A DNA stretch of 64,000 nt from Warburgia ugandensis (GCA_035236585.1 CP141138.1:31445437-31509436); one strand, 5' to 3'. Positions 22,001 to 30,613 are shown, counted from the stretch's first letter. A program made the numbers and translations. The notes: generated by a model from the sequence alone, not told the origin.

Positions 22001-25000
22001 TGACATAGAAGTTGTGGAAAAGCATGATAATGTCGTGGACACCTTGTATGGTCCATACTCTTAATATTTATACTAAAGATTATTTGTTCACCCAATGGCG
22101 AAGAAAGCTAGGTTCATACCTTTCTTGGATAGTCAATTTGATTGAAGATATGAAGATGTTAAGGAATTTTGTGTTAATCATTTTCATGCTCAAACCATCT
22201 ATAACAATTATTCTCATCTATTACCAGTAGTTGTCAAAAACTTGCTTTACTTCGACTATCATCGTGGTATGCTGAGTTAAGCAAGTAACAAAATACTTTG
22301 GGAAGATAGTCATGGATAATGATTGGAAATTCCATAGAGTTGAAGATGAAGCAAAAGATAAGTCTTGAAGATCAAGAGTGGTAATAATAAATGGTGGGAT
22401 CAAATTGATTGTTTGGTGCTTTTCACCAACTTTGCACCTTGGTGTATGACTTGTGGCATAGTATGATTGGGCAAGTAAAAAATATAGTATTTTCTCTCTT
22501 TTAAAGAGAAGAATCCACTTATGGATAAGAGCAATCTTAGTATAAAGGTGGTGAAGAGAAAACCAAAGCCATATGCCTTTACATTGTTTGGCCCATTCTT
22601 TGGTTCCTAATTACATAGTGATGCATGTAAATAAGGGGGTTCAATTGGAGTGTGCGACTCCTAATTGCGGCAAAGAAATTTTAGAAGGCCAAAATAAATG
22701 CTTTTAGTGATTATTTTCATCTTCTGAAGATAACTCAAAGGTCAAACAAGAATATAACCAATTTGTATAGTCTCTTGGATATTTTGAGTAATAGGAAGTT
22801 ATTTGCAATAGAGATACAATTGATGCAAGTACATGGTGGACTAATCATGGTTCAAATGCACCAATGCTTGCAAAATTAACTAGTAGAAATGATTTCATTT
22901 TCATTAAAGTGATAAATTTTACTTTAAGTCTGTTGATTTAAATGTAATTGGGTTTGAGCCTGGACTTAGTCTTAAGTTTTAATTAGTGCAGGTTACTTAA
23001 TCAACATTCATTGTCCTCTTGTCATGAGAGAAAATGGAGTGCCTTATCTTACATTGTGAATGTAAAGAGGAATGTGTTGACATCACAAGAAGTTGAAGAG
23101 TTTGTTTACATTCAAAGTAAACTAAGGCCCTATCAAGAAAAAAACCTACCTGCCAAGATGGGCCTTCAAGGGGTTGGGATATTGTGACCAAGGAAACAAA
23201 CTCGGAAGCCCCTGTAGATTTGTATCTACGGAATCTGTCTCTAGATGATCCGGTTGTGAAGCCCATGATTCAAACTGATGAATCATTTGCAAGGGTGATG
23301 GTGATGAATATGAGTAACTTCTGTAGTAGTTGGATGTTTGTATCACTTTTTGAGGCCAATGTGTAAGCTTTTGTTGGTGAAATTTTGTTGTGATTTGTAA
23401 GTGATGACATTGATATCATTTGTTTAGACTAATAAAAGAGCAGCGCAGTGCACAATGCTCCTGCAAATGCGGGGTCTGGGGAAGGGGTGGACCATAAAGG
23501 GCCTATAGTTCGCAGCCTTACCCTTCATTTTTGTAGGAGGCTGTTTCCACACCTCTAAACCATGACCTCCATGTCACAACTCAATTGTTGCTCCAAGGCT
23601 CCCTTTCTCTTTGTGATGCTTTTTGTGATGGCTTTTTGAGTAATTTGTAAATTATGGATCTTACCATGAATGAATTATGAGAGTTCTTTGCTTTGAAACT
23701 TTTTTTTTTCAAAATTTTTTTAATTTGTATATATTTTATTTTAGTCATTAAATAATTAATTAATTGCCGTGTCCTCATATCTGGCTTTTGTGGGGTAGAG
23801 TTGGGAGGCATCTCTTTTCTGATAGGAATGCCAACAGGGACTGACAGTGGGATTTTGTTCTAGATTAAAAGTATCAATGCTTGACCCACTAATAGAGAAA
23901 TAAGGGTAAGGTCAGAAAAGGTGACACAAGCTGATATTGCTTGTAGAGCGTCAGGTTGTAATAGTTTTACCCCTTGAGTATGATGATAACCAATAAATAC
24001 ACATGACAGTACAAGAATGATCTAACTTATCATGTGTGGCAGGCAGTGGAAGAGCAAATTTTAGGCATCCAAAGAATTGGGAAACATTTATGTAAAACAA
24101 ATATGATCTAAACCATGCTATGCTCTGTGCATATGGACATGGCGACGTGGATACAAGACAGATATGAGTTTTTGACACGGGGACATGGACACAAGACAGA
24201 CATAGGTGTTTGGCACTGCAACCTCTAGAAAATCGAACAGGAGGACACAACAAATTGAATAAACAAACAATTGGTGATCATGAAAAGCAAAACTTAAATA
24301 AAAAACTTGGAAAATTTAATTCTCTCCTCAGTTATGATCTGGAAATGTTTCTCACTCCTTTACCTTTTAAAACAAGAAAATGTTATTGATTCTTATCTAA
24401 GAAAAACAATGACCCTAATATCAGAACTTTAAATTTTACCTCATAAAATAAAAAAAAACCAGGATTTTAGACTATATTTCTGATAGAAAATTGTCAAAAA
24501 TAAAGCTGTGTAGTGTATAAATCAACATAAAATCAGTTACAAACTTAGTAACATATGTATTTAAATTTATTATTATTAATTTCACTGTTAAATAGACTGT
24601 TTTTATCAGTGAGAAGAGAGATAGAATGTCTTAAATGGACAGAGAAAGGAAGGGAAAATATCAAATTAATGAGACAGAAAATGATGTGTTACCTCAGTAA
24701 CTGTTTTTACGCATTTTCATGGGGACAGAACCAAAGAAACAAAGAGTTGTCTCTGTTTTTCAGGAAATTGGGCCCACAAAAGTCAAACATGAGATAGTTA
24801 TGCATTTTTCATTGTGATCAAGATGGAGAAACATGAGCGTCTCTACTTTCAAAAGAATTGGTCCCACAAAATTGAAAAAGAGAGAAGTCCAGACAGAAAA
24901 ATAAATAAATAAATATATGTAATACCCTTATATGAGGGTTAAATTTTCAAACCATATTGCTGAAACACTATACGACTGCAAAATCCAAAACCCAAGCTAC

Positions 25001-28000
25001 CCATTAGGGATGTATCCCTTGTCAACCTTTTTTGTTTTCCTATCCCTTACGAACAGATTATGTAAAGAACCTTATGGCGACATGGTGAAAACTTACTTGC
25101 CAAAAACTCTCCCCTGAGTGGGCAAACCAAAGTCCATCCCAATTTTATGTTTCCCTTTTATCTTTTATAATTTTTGCAATTATTTATAATTGTCCTTTTA
25201 CTATTCTTGTTTTTTAACCCAACTTGCTAGTTTTATTTTTGTTTCATGCATTAGCAACTAGGTGAAAATTAGCATTGGCCCAATGAAAGATGGATACTTT
25301 CTGAATGTATCGAGACTTGAGACCCATATCAACTCATATCCTTGTCGACACGTGTCATACCAAAAGTAGTTGTGCCCCCAAATAATAGGAAGATTATCTG
25401 TAGCATTCGATTGATCAAATAACAAGCTGGTTCATCCTATACACCAAAAGAATTAGGGAACATTTATAAGAAACAATTAGGCTCTCACAATCTCAAGGAG
25501 GTGACTTTGTTTGTGTTTAATTTCTCTATTTTGTTTAGGTTCATTTGCAAATTGAGCTTGCAGAGAAACCTGTGCACCTGTGCTAGTTTAAAAATAATTG
25601 GAAAGATGTCAAACTTATTCTGTGGCACCTCTGTGATCTCAAAATGCAAATGAGTACATCAGAATGGAACTTCAGTTTATCACAAAAGAATTGACAAAGG
25701 GAAAATGATTATGAATGAGTTTTAATACTTGAAGTTAAATTATCTTGCATAGTCATCCACAATAATAATGAGAATAGTTGAAATCTCAAATAGGATGAAA
25801 ATTAAGTTGGACATCATACATCAAACTGAACTATCAATAAAGGACTATACAAATGACTATCACCTTTAGGCAGAGAAAGAACTCAATGGTGCTTACTAAA
25901 CTGACACAACTTGAATTGAATAGAGAACTGAGTAAATACAACTTAAGGTTTGAACCGGACATTAACCTTTTCAAACACTTCGGATGATGTGCCATTAGAA
26001 AGAGTTGGACTACGAGATGAAGAAGTAAGACTCAGATGAGGACAAAACAATACATAGACACAAACAGTAGCATGTCTTATATGAATATGAGTAATGGCAT
26101 TATTTTCACACTGGGAACTCTTTAAGTAACTTGCATGCTCTTCTTTAGATGAGGCAATTATCTTTGAAGACTTATTTTATCCTGAGCCAGATGTAGAAGC
26201 TATAAGTAATGAACTATCATAACTATCATCTCTAACAGAAACATGATTGGCTAACCTAGCAGATTTCTGGGGGTAAATTCCACAAAGGTCTACCGTATGG
26301 CTCTTATAGCCCTGATAGAAGCACGTGCTCTGTCCACAACCACAAGCTCTACCTCCCTGACTCAGAGCCTCCACCATGGGCAAATCTACCACCATGATCA
26401 CCAACATCACGAGCGTGACCAGTCCCACTAGTACTAGAATCAGTGTGTGAAGACCTGTATTACGTGATACAGCCTCTGATATGAAAGAAGCTATCTGCTA
26501 CTAAGAATTTATGATTGAATATGTTGTCACTAAGGATGTCAGCCCAGAAGAACCTTACTGCCCATTTCTTCAAGCTGCTTCCTCATTACTTTGAAATCAG
26601 TGCTCAGAGCCTAGCAGATTCCAATTATTTGCATAAGCTTATTAACAAGGAATAGTAATCAGTTTTCTTTCTAATAGAAATGATGAAATCAAGCATAAAA
26701 GTTACCATTATTCACATCCCTAAAGACTGTCAAAATGATGGAACCTGTTTAGAACTATGATGCTTATGGTCTTTTTTCTATTGAATCTACTAATGCTGAG
26801 AAGGAATAATTAGCAGGGTAAAGATCTCTATGAAAATTTTTTTGTTATGCCAAATTCCATACCAAAGTGAGCTGTTTTTTATGGCAATTGACTCTTGATA
26901 CACTGGCCAATCTTACTAACTTGTCTTAGCTTTTTTGCTTTTAATTTAAAATTTAAGAATTGTCTTTTACACGATGAATCTGTTTTGCATGCTTTATTTT
27001 TTTTGTCATAAAATTTTGTCTTTTACAAGATTCGTGTGACCGATCCCTAATTGGGACCTGGTCTTGATGATGATGATGATAAAATTCAGTCTGCATGGTA
27101 AATGCTGAAATTTAATTTGCCTTACACAGTGATCTTAGAAATAATCCTAAGACATCATAGCGAAATAGTTTCTAATTTCCCAAAAAAGGGAATAATTAGT
27201 TGTCTGTATCTTTTTGCACATGCTTATCTTGTTTGGTTGCTTTGGAAGAATGGAAATATAACATAGAATGCATAATGATCATCCATATTCCACTGATGAG
27301 ATGTCGAGGAGACCAGTGAGGAGGCCAGTAATGGATAGTAGCTTGTGGTTTTTATTTCATGGGAAAGTGAGTAGATATGTCATATATGCTTGTCATATTC
27401 TTAGATGCAGAAAGTAACATCTTAAACTGAACCCAAATTTGCCTTTGCATGTAAAACTATCGGTGGATCCATTCTATATTATGTTTTATAATCTCTCTTC
27501 CTCTTATCAATTCTACTCAGTTCCTTTCTTCACCTCGATGTTTATTCCCAATTAGGTCCTTTATCTTTCCATTTTTCTGTGAGGAAAATTTCAGGGAACT
27601 TGGCCACTATATACAGTTGTTGCCATTGAGTGGTCATTTGATTAACTAGATCTGATGACATCAACAAATTCATCTAATGCTCCGTGCTAAATTATTTTCT
27701 GATGTAGGCAATGAAAATACTAGGAAACAAATGGAGCACAACAACGCATGGACCAATCTAACCATGATTTTAGCCCCCCAAATCTCCACGAACAGCATAG
27801 CAACACGGTATTGTCACAAATGATGACACACCTGTCCCTGTACATATCTATATAGATAAAGATTGGTCTCATCTATTGTTGAAGAAGGCCCAGACCTTGC
27901 TCACTTATGTGATCCGGTATTAACTTCCTTACATTGATCCCACCTTGTAGCATCAGCTTGATAAAGCTCTTTCGAATATTAGCAATAAAGGGTAAGAATA

Positions 28001-28008
28001 TAAAGGAA

Positions 28009-28055
<47 letters not shown>

Positions 28056-28947
28056 TGTTGTTTGCTTTAAAGGTGGAACTCATTCTTTCTTTATTTAAAT
28101 ACGACTTTTGGCCAGATTGATCACTTGTGCTATTCCCTATGCATTAATAAACTAGGATTGTTTTTTGCTTTTAATGATTATAATAGCAGCTTAGAAAGAT
28201 GTTCTTTGTCTACTTTGGACCATTTCATCACAGACGCTAATAGAAGTGGAATGTCACAATGGAAAGAAGTTGCCGTCTTTTTATTTTGCTTAGTTACAAA
28301 TAATGGATTAACATGCTACATTTTTTGAAAGGCCACTCTAATATAGTATTGTGCTTGAAAGTCTCGTTGTCAAATTTGTTGAAAATGATTGTTGGAGAAG
28401 GCTCTTGGAAATAGATAATGTGTGAGAAGTCCTTAGAATTTTGGTAATTTTTCTTGAAATTGCAGGTGGAACATATAATTTTAGCCCTCTCATAGTTAAC
28501 AGTAGGAAGTTGAAAGAATGCATTTCGAGTAAACTATTGCTAGAAGTCTTTGCTGATCTTCTGGTTGTGTTGATTCTATAATGTAGACCTTGCATCTTGC
28601 TAACAATGGGCTGAAATCTCTCCCTTCTACATTATTCAAAATGTGCAAGCAACTCTCGACCCTTGATATCCATGGTACGGAGATCACAACTGATACTCTT
28701 CGTCAGGTAGGGCCGCTGGTTCACATTTTTCTCTGAATACTATGAGTTGTTTCTATTGAAGAAAATGTTTGGCTTGGAAATGCTAAGTTCTGTTTGAGAT
28801 CTGATCATGACCCATCTTAAGCAGTTAGAAGGATGGGAAGATTTTGATGAGCGGCGCCGGTTAAAGACACAGAAGCAACTAGATTTCCGTCTTGGATCTT
28901 CTGCCAGATTTGACGAAGGAGCAGATGCAAATGACAGGCCTCAATGA
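9942..28947 (+). CDS. 3' half of an LRR protein gene (At2g30105-like, LRR plus ubiquitin-like family), five exons
   Basis: Coding exons are 9942-10079, 18367-18415, 18536-18601, 28587-28706 and 28825-28947, giving 164 codons plus TGA. All four introns are GT-AG (phases 2, 0, 0, 0) and the reading frame is intact. The product has consecutive 23-residue leucine-rich repeats of the form LxxLxxxxNxLxxLPxxIGxLxx (for example LQQLHVANNKLTSMP and LIEIDFSSNLLVELP). After the last repeat comes a conserved tail with HGTEITTDTLRQ, EGWEDFDERRR, QKQLDFR and FDEGAD. From memory of the family, this tail identifies the plant 'LRR repeats and ubiquitin-like domain' proteins. LRRs are protein-interaction scaffolds; the cellular role of this family is poorly known. 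The N-terminal ubiquitin-like domain and first repeats are not found in the window and presumably lie upstream, so the intron before 9942 would exceed 9.9 kb. The assignment by tail and repeat spacing is strong, but orthology was not tested by alignment. Confidence 0.9.
10360..10475 (+). repeat. Imperfect short tandem repeat in LRR intron
   Basis: Three to four diverged copies of a unit of roughly 27-32 bp built on ggcaagctaatggtata followed by tgtgtat (for example near 10365, 10395, 10430 and 10450). Minisatellite-like, with no coding capacity. Confidence 0.6.
10476..11080. other. Intron sequence, nothing recognised
   Basis: AT-rich intronic DNA between the minisatellite and the 1-kb duplication. 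No ORF, motif or repeat border could be named. Confidence 0.4.
11083..12086 (-). repeat. Diverged 1-kb direct repeat, copy 1 (retrotransposon 3' sequence)
   Basis: Runs from gagaaaactcaaacttg to about cagcttgtcttgcaac and aligns throughout with copy 2 at about 12195-13300 (shared blocks include ggaagaactagtata, gaaatcaaaacaaata, caaaaatagaaaacctac, ttgctttgaac). On the minus strand both copies contain codons for the LEDEF-type motif that ends plant gypsy polyproteins, followed by non-coding sequence. They are therefore probably two decayed copies of a gypsy 3' end (pol end plus 3' flank or LTR). The orientation is inferred from that motif. Confidence 0.6.
12195..13300 (-). repeat. Diverged 1-kb direct repeat, copy 2
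   Basis: Same orientation as copy 1, separated from it by about 110 bp. In this copy the minus-strand motif reads ELEDEFF (around 12850). Divergence from copy 1 is considerable, including an extra segment near 12630-12740. No target duplication was found, so whether this is a tandem duplication or an LTR-like pair is open. Confidence 0.6.
13301..18366. other. Intron sequence with no recognised gene or element
   Basis: About 5 kb of AT-rich intron. It contains one 149-codon minus-strand reading frame (15827-16276, listed separately) and otherwise only short frames. I see no transposon ends, LTR borders or domain motifs. Confidence 0.4.
15827..16276 (-). other. 149-codon open reading frame of unknown significance
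   Basis: The longest uninterrupted frame in the window, antisense within an LRR-gene intron. It begins MQLLSSKLQEKKAC and ends HKKKHSEMWRYFL. It is basic and Leu/Lys/Ser/Ala-rich, with no recognisable domain, signal peptide or zinc motif. It may be a remnant exon of an element or gene, or chance. I do not assign a function and would not call it a gene without expression data. Confidence 0.2.
18367..18415 (+). CDS. LRR gene exon (49 bp)
   Basis: A short exon between acceptor attcacag and donor gag|gtagca. Its first base completes the codon split at 10079 (AG+T, Ser). It encodes ITSVPSCIGNCSSLIE, the second half of one repeat and the start of the next. Only 120 bp separate it from the following exon. 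Confidence 0.88.
18536..18601 (+). CDS. LRR gene exon (66 bp)
   Basis: Twenty-two codons between acceptor tgtatag and donor aag|gtaata. It encodes IDFSSNLLVELPDTFGSLRN, joining in frame to the preceding SLIE and the following TLHLANN. The 9985-bp intron behind it carries most of the mobile-element cargo of the gene. Confidence 0.88.
19247..20426 (+). mobile_element. Solo LTR (copia-like, about 1180 bp) in the left hAT arm
   Basis: Starts TGTTGAACTAATCCC, then a tgatgataacaaaacc stretch typical of plant copia LTR starts. It ends in ...aattcacaatccctctttgg accatg, resembling the 3' end of SIRE/Tork-type copia LTRs. GGCCC precedes it (19242-19246) and follows it (20427-20431) as a 5-bp target duplication. 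The partner hAT arm has the uninterrupted site (aaggcccatcttgg at about 23152-23165, reverse strand), which confirms the insertion. The last bases are ATG, not the usual CA, so the 3' border may be degraded by 2 bp. Confidence 0.8.
19351..19706. promoter_or_regulatory. Cluster of W-box-like TTGAC[C/T] motifs in the solo LTR
   Basis: TTGACC/TTGACT cores occur at 19423, 19430, 19492, 19558 and 19701 on the + strand, and at 19351, 19577 and 19627 on the minus strand: eight in about 355 bp. TTGAC[CT] is the established WRKY-factor binding core. A TATA-like tatataaatt lies at 19531-19540. The motifs sit within loosely repeated units of the form gggttgaccc...ggtcaaccct. That they bind WRKY proteins is inference. 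Confidence 0.45.
21394..21527 (-). mobile_element. Au-type SINE, 5'-truncated, at the centre of the inverted hAT pair
   Basis: On the minus strand it reads ...tttaaggcgtggaaacagcc, caaaaatgcaaggtaaggct, gggcctatagtacgtagcc-like blocks, agaccccgcataggtgggag, cttcgtgcaccggggctgcc, cttt. This matches the 3' part of the Au SINE. The 5' tRNA-related end is missing or unrecognisable. It lies exactly where the left hAT arm stops. Confidence 0.8.
21620..23795 (+). pseudogene. hAT (DUF659-type) transposase remnant, right arm of an inverted pair
   Basis: On the + strand, pieces of a DUF659-type transposase are readable across frames. These are VTDGYTT and FLALSTGLVFFMAIDTSGEY near 21795-21890, VGP*NVVQI near 21945, WTPCMVHTLNIYTKDY near 22035-22085, DMKMLRNFV near 22150, and the dimerisation region ERKWSALSYIVNVKRN, LTSQEVEEFVYIQSKLR near 23015-23120. 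The frame is broken many times. The 3' non-coding part to about 23795 includes an Au SINE. The section from 22140 on is the inverted partner of 18795-21310. Confidence 0.82.
23434..23603 (-). mobile_element. Au SINE, near full length, in the right hAT arm
   Basis: The minus strand begins gggagccttggagcaacaat, passes gacatggaggtcatggttta (B-box region), gtggaaacagcctcctac, agggtaaggctgcgaacta, ccccttccccagaccccgca, and ends gcgctgctcttt. About 170 bp, the usual Au SINE length. The corresponding position in the left hAT arm (near 18965-18975) lacks it. I found no clear target duplication. Confidence 0.88.
23815..24125 (-). pseudogene. Ty1/copia integrase C-terminal remnant
   Basis: The minus strand reads FFGCLKFALPLPATHDKLDH and, after a frame change, CIFIGYHHTQKGKNYYNL. 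This matches the copia block 'FGCLCFA...THKFD.RA..CIFIGYP..QKGYKLYD'. It borders the outer end of the right hAT arm. Probably the same element as 25380-26440, separated from it by an insertion. Confidence 0.72.
24126..25375. mobile_element. Possible DNA-transposon insertion splitting the copia remnant
   Basis: The copia integrase stops at both edges. The left edge has two imperfect tandem units containing ggacatgg, acaagacaga and catag/tatgag (24133-24205). The right edge, inverted, has ggtatgacacgtgtcgacaa followed by ggatatgag. These GACACG/ATATGAG motifs resemble the ends of the neighbouring hAT arms. The ends are not identical and no target duplication was found, so the call is tentative. 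No coding region is recognised; the frame at 24932-25117 has no known domain. Confidence 0.35.
25380..26440 (-). pseudogene. Ty1/copia gag-integrase remnant
   Basis: On the minus strand: a decayed gag zinc knuckle near 26340-26290 (CFYQGYKSHTVDLC, where CCHC needs a second Cys at the Q), then integrase pieces. These include LPKGDSH..YSPLLIVQFDV near 25890-25820, IIIVDDYAR near 25770, and NVPKFFW and ACYLINRM near 25480-25410. The order gag then integrase on one strand fits copia. Stops and frameshifts are abundant. Confidence 0.7.
26441..27007. other. Intron sequence, nothing recognised
   Basis: About 570 bp of AT-rich intron flanking the copia remnant. No ORF or element border seen. Confidence 0.4.
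27021..27078 (+). mobile_element. 58-bp 5'-truncated LINE (RTE-type) 3' end
   Basis: Reads aagattcgtgtgaccgatcc, ctaattgggacctggtct and then (TGA)n, the typical RTE 3' terminus with GAT-type tail. It is similar to the 3' end of the LINE at 7690. It is flanked by ATAAAATTTTGTC (27008-27020) and ATAAAATTCAGTC (27079-27091), a 13-bp target duplication with two mismatches. Confidence 0.72.
27092..28586. other. Intron sequence with a (GA)n microsatellite
   Basis: Apart from the microsatellite at 28012-28053 I see no gene, element border or domain. Short frames here have no recognisable product. Confidence 0.4.
28012..28053 (+). repeat. (AG)n microsatellite
   Basis: About 21 uninterrupted AG units in the second large LRR intron. 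Confidence 0.95.
28587..28706 (+). CDS. LRR gene exon (last LRR unit)
   Basis: Forty codons between acceptor taatgtag and donor cag|gtaggg. It encodes TLHLANNGLKSLPSTLF and then LSTLDIHGTEITTDTLRQ, the last repeat and the start of the family-specific tail. Confidence 0.9.
28825..28947 (+). CDS. LRR gene terminal exon
   Basis: Forty codons plus TGA after acceptor ttaagcag. It encodes EGWEDFDERRR, QKQLDFR and FDEGADANDRPQ. This charged tail is the most diagnostic part of the gene. The 118-bp intron before it is short and free of repeats. Confidence 0.92.
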   Translation, partial: LEGWEDFDERRRLKTQKQLDFRLGSSARFDEGADANDRPQ

Positions 28948-29060
28948 AATGTATTTTCTGATTGAGCAATTTTTTAAGCCAAACATTATTGAGGTAGTGG
29001 CCCGTTGTTTGTGATCGCAACATTTATGCTAGACGAATAAAAGCTTCCGCTGTGGACTTT
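28948..29060 (+). terminator. 3' UTR with poly(A) signal AATAAA at 29036-29041
   Basis: A canonical AATAAA lies 89 bp after the stop codon in a T-rich context with a downstream tgtgg stretch. It is the best candidate for 3' end formation of the LRR gene. The cleavage site cannot be placed from sequence alone. Confidence 0.6.
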
Positions 29061-29383
29061 TCTGGCATATTTAAAGGCTAGATAGCGTTTGTTCAGAGAT
29101 AAACAACTTTCCTTTCCATTAAATGGGTTGCGCTTTTGCTTTGAGAGCATGTGATCTAAGATCCATTGATGCAAAGCATCCAAGGATTTCTTCTAAAAAT
29201 GAAAACTACTAAGACGCTTACTGTGAACAATCCTATTGCAGTACTGCTGCTGTGGCCTCCAAAAGAAAATCAGATTGTAGGGTTGCAACAACAGTTGAAC
29301 TTGCGTTTACCCACGAGTAAACCTAAGCAAGAGGTTGATAATAGGTTTTCTACATTTTTAGGAACCTGCAGGTGTATGGGATG

Positions 29384-29541
29384 TCTTGGCTCATCATGTG
29401 ACCTTGAGGTCACAGGTTCAAGGCATGGAATCAGCCTTTTGTAAAATGCAAAGTAAGGCTGCCTACTATAGGCCCTTGTGGTTTATCCCTTCCTCAGACC
29501 CCGCATAGGTGCGAGCTTCATGCACCAGGGCTGCCTTTTTT
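29384..29541 (+). mobile_element. Au SINE with perfect 14-bp target duplication
   Basis: The body runs from tcttggctcatcatgtgac through gaggtcacaggttcaaggc (B-box), aaagtaaggctgcctactat, cagaccccgcataggtgcga to caccagggctgcctttttt. AGGTGTATGGGATG occurs at 29370-29383 and again at 29542-29555. The first bases of the consensus SINE are missing or merged with the duplication. It lies about 340 bp past the LRR gene's poly(A) signal. Confidence 0.93.
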
Positions 29542-29599
29542 AGGTGTATGGGATGCAGACAGGTCTGCATTACACTTGTCTACTTGTTCGTGGTACGGT

Positions 29600-30320
29600 T
29601 AATTGACTCAAGATACGGGATTGTGCTCATGAGGTATACGGTTTGATTTTAGACCTACTTATTAGCTAATTTAGTCCGTGGTGGTGTGATGTGATACTTT
29701 CTATCCGATTGACGTTCTGTGAATATTGGTCTTTAATCAACTGCTTTGAGTTGAGTGGCCTGAGAAAGATGAAAGGTACGAGGCTTAATCGTTTTGTTGG
29801 CCACAAGGCCTTGGTCCTTAACTAAGCTTTTCCTAACATGTGTCATCCTTATGCGGGAGTCATGTTAATCTTCTCTGTCATTCCAATTTTCTCGGATGTC
29901 TTAGAAGATACAAAATTTCAATGTGATGCATTCAATACAGGGAATAACGGTGATATGTGAGGTTATGTTATTATAGAAAGTCAACTGATCACCTTGAAAA
30001 GTATGATATATGCGATTATAGGAATTTAAATAAGAATAGGAAAAGGCAAGTAGGCTTATTAGTTTGCCAGGCTTACAAGGCATTGGGTCTTTTGCTAGGA
30101 CTTTAAAGGTGATGCAAGGAGGATTAAGGTGGCTAGTATACGTGTGTGGTTGTATTGCTATGAGGATAGTTATGTTATCGCTGTGACCAAACTAATCACC
30201 TTGAAACATGTAACGCATATTATGCTTGTTTAGAAATTTAAATAAGAAAGATAAAACCAGGTAGGTTTAGTGGTCTAGGGGGTTAAAAGGCTTTGGGTCC
30301 TTAACTAAGCCTAGCAGCCT
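29600..30320 (+). repeat. Diverged tandem repeat, period about 207 bp
   Basis: Blocks such as atcaccttgaaa, aatttaaataagaa, a caagtaggctta/ccaggtaggttta block and ttgggtcctt...ctaagc recur with anchors at about 29989 and 30195. A third, more diverged copy ends near 29830 (ggtccttaactaagc, also at 30296). Non-coding; origin unknown. Confidence 0.5.
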
Positions 30321-30567
30321 AACCTAAAGAATGAAAAAATTGTAAAGAAGTAAACAGAGCATGTATTGGTTCATGAAACCTTCAGCGATTAGGGTTTTAT
30401 CTCAGTTGCCAAGTGAGAAGGAACCAATGATTGCACTCACCCAGACTGCAGTAATGGTCTTTACTAGTCCTAAGGCATGTTGATGGCTAGCATGTAAAAT
30501 TTTAAGGGATTGCTTGATTGTGTCATTTGAGGCAAGGGTAGTTACAATATACCTTTGTACTTCTCAT

Positions 30568-30603
30568 GCGCAGGAGCTTTGTGCACTAGGACTACCCCTT
30601 TTT
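30568..30603 (+). mobile_element. 36-bp stub of an Au SINE with target duplication
   Basis: Only the 3' end of the SINE is present: gcgcaggagctttgtgcact, aggactacccctttttt-like. It is bounded by TACTTCTCAT at 30558-30567 and 30604-30613. This is what early termination of reverse transcription would leave. Confidence 0.82.
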
Positions 30604-30613
30604 TACTTCTCAT

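Noticed and set aside
29166-29444. 92-codon + strand frame after the LRR gene
   Set aside because: Overlaps the 3' flank and the Au SINE, and has no domain.
29430-29541. tRNA gene suggested by B-box-like ggttcaaggc
   Set aside because: The box belongs to the tRNA-derived head of the Au SINE; there is no cloverleaf.
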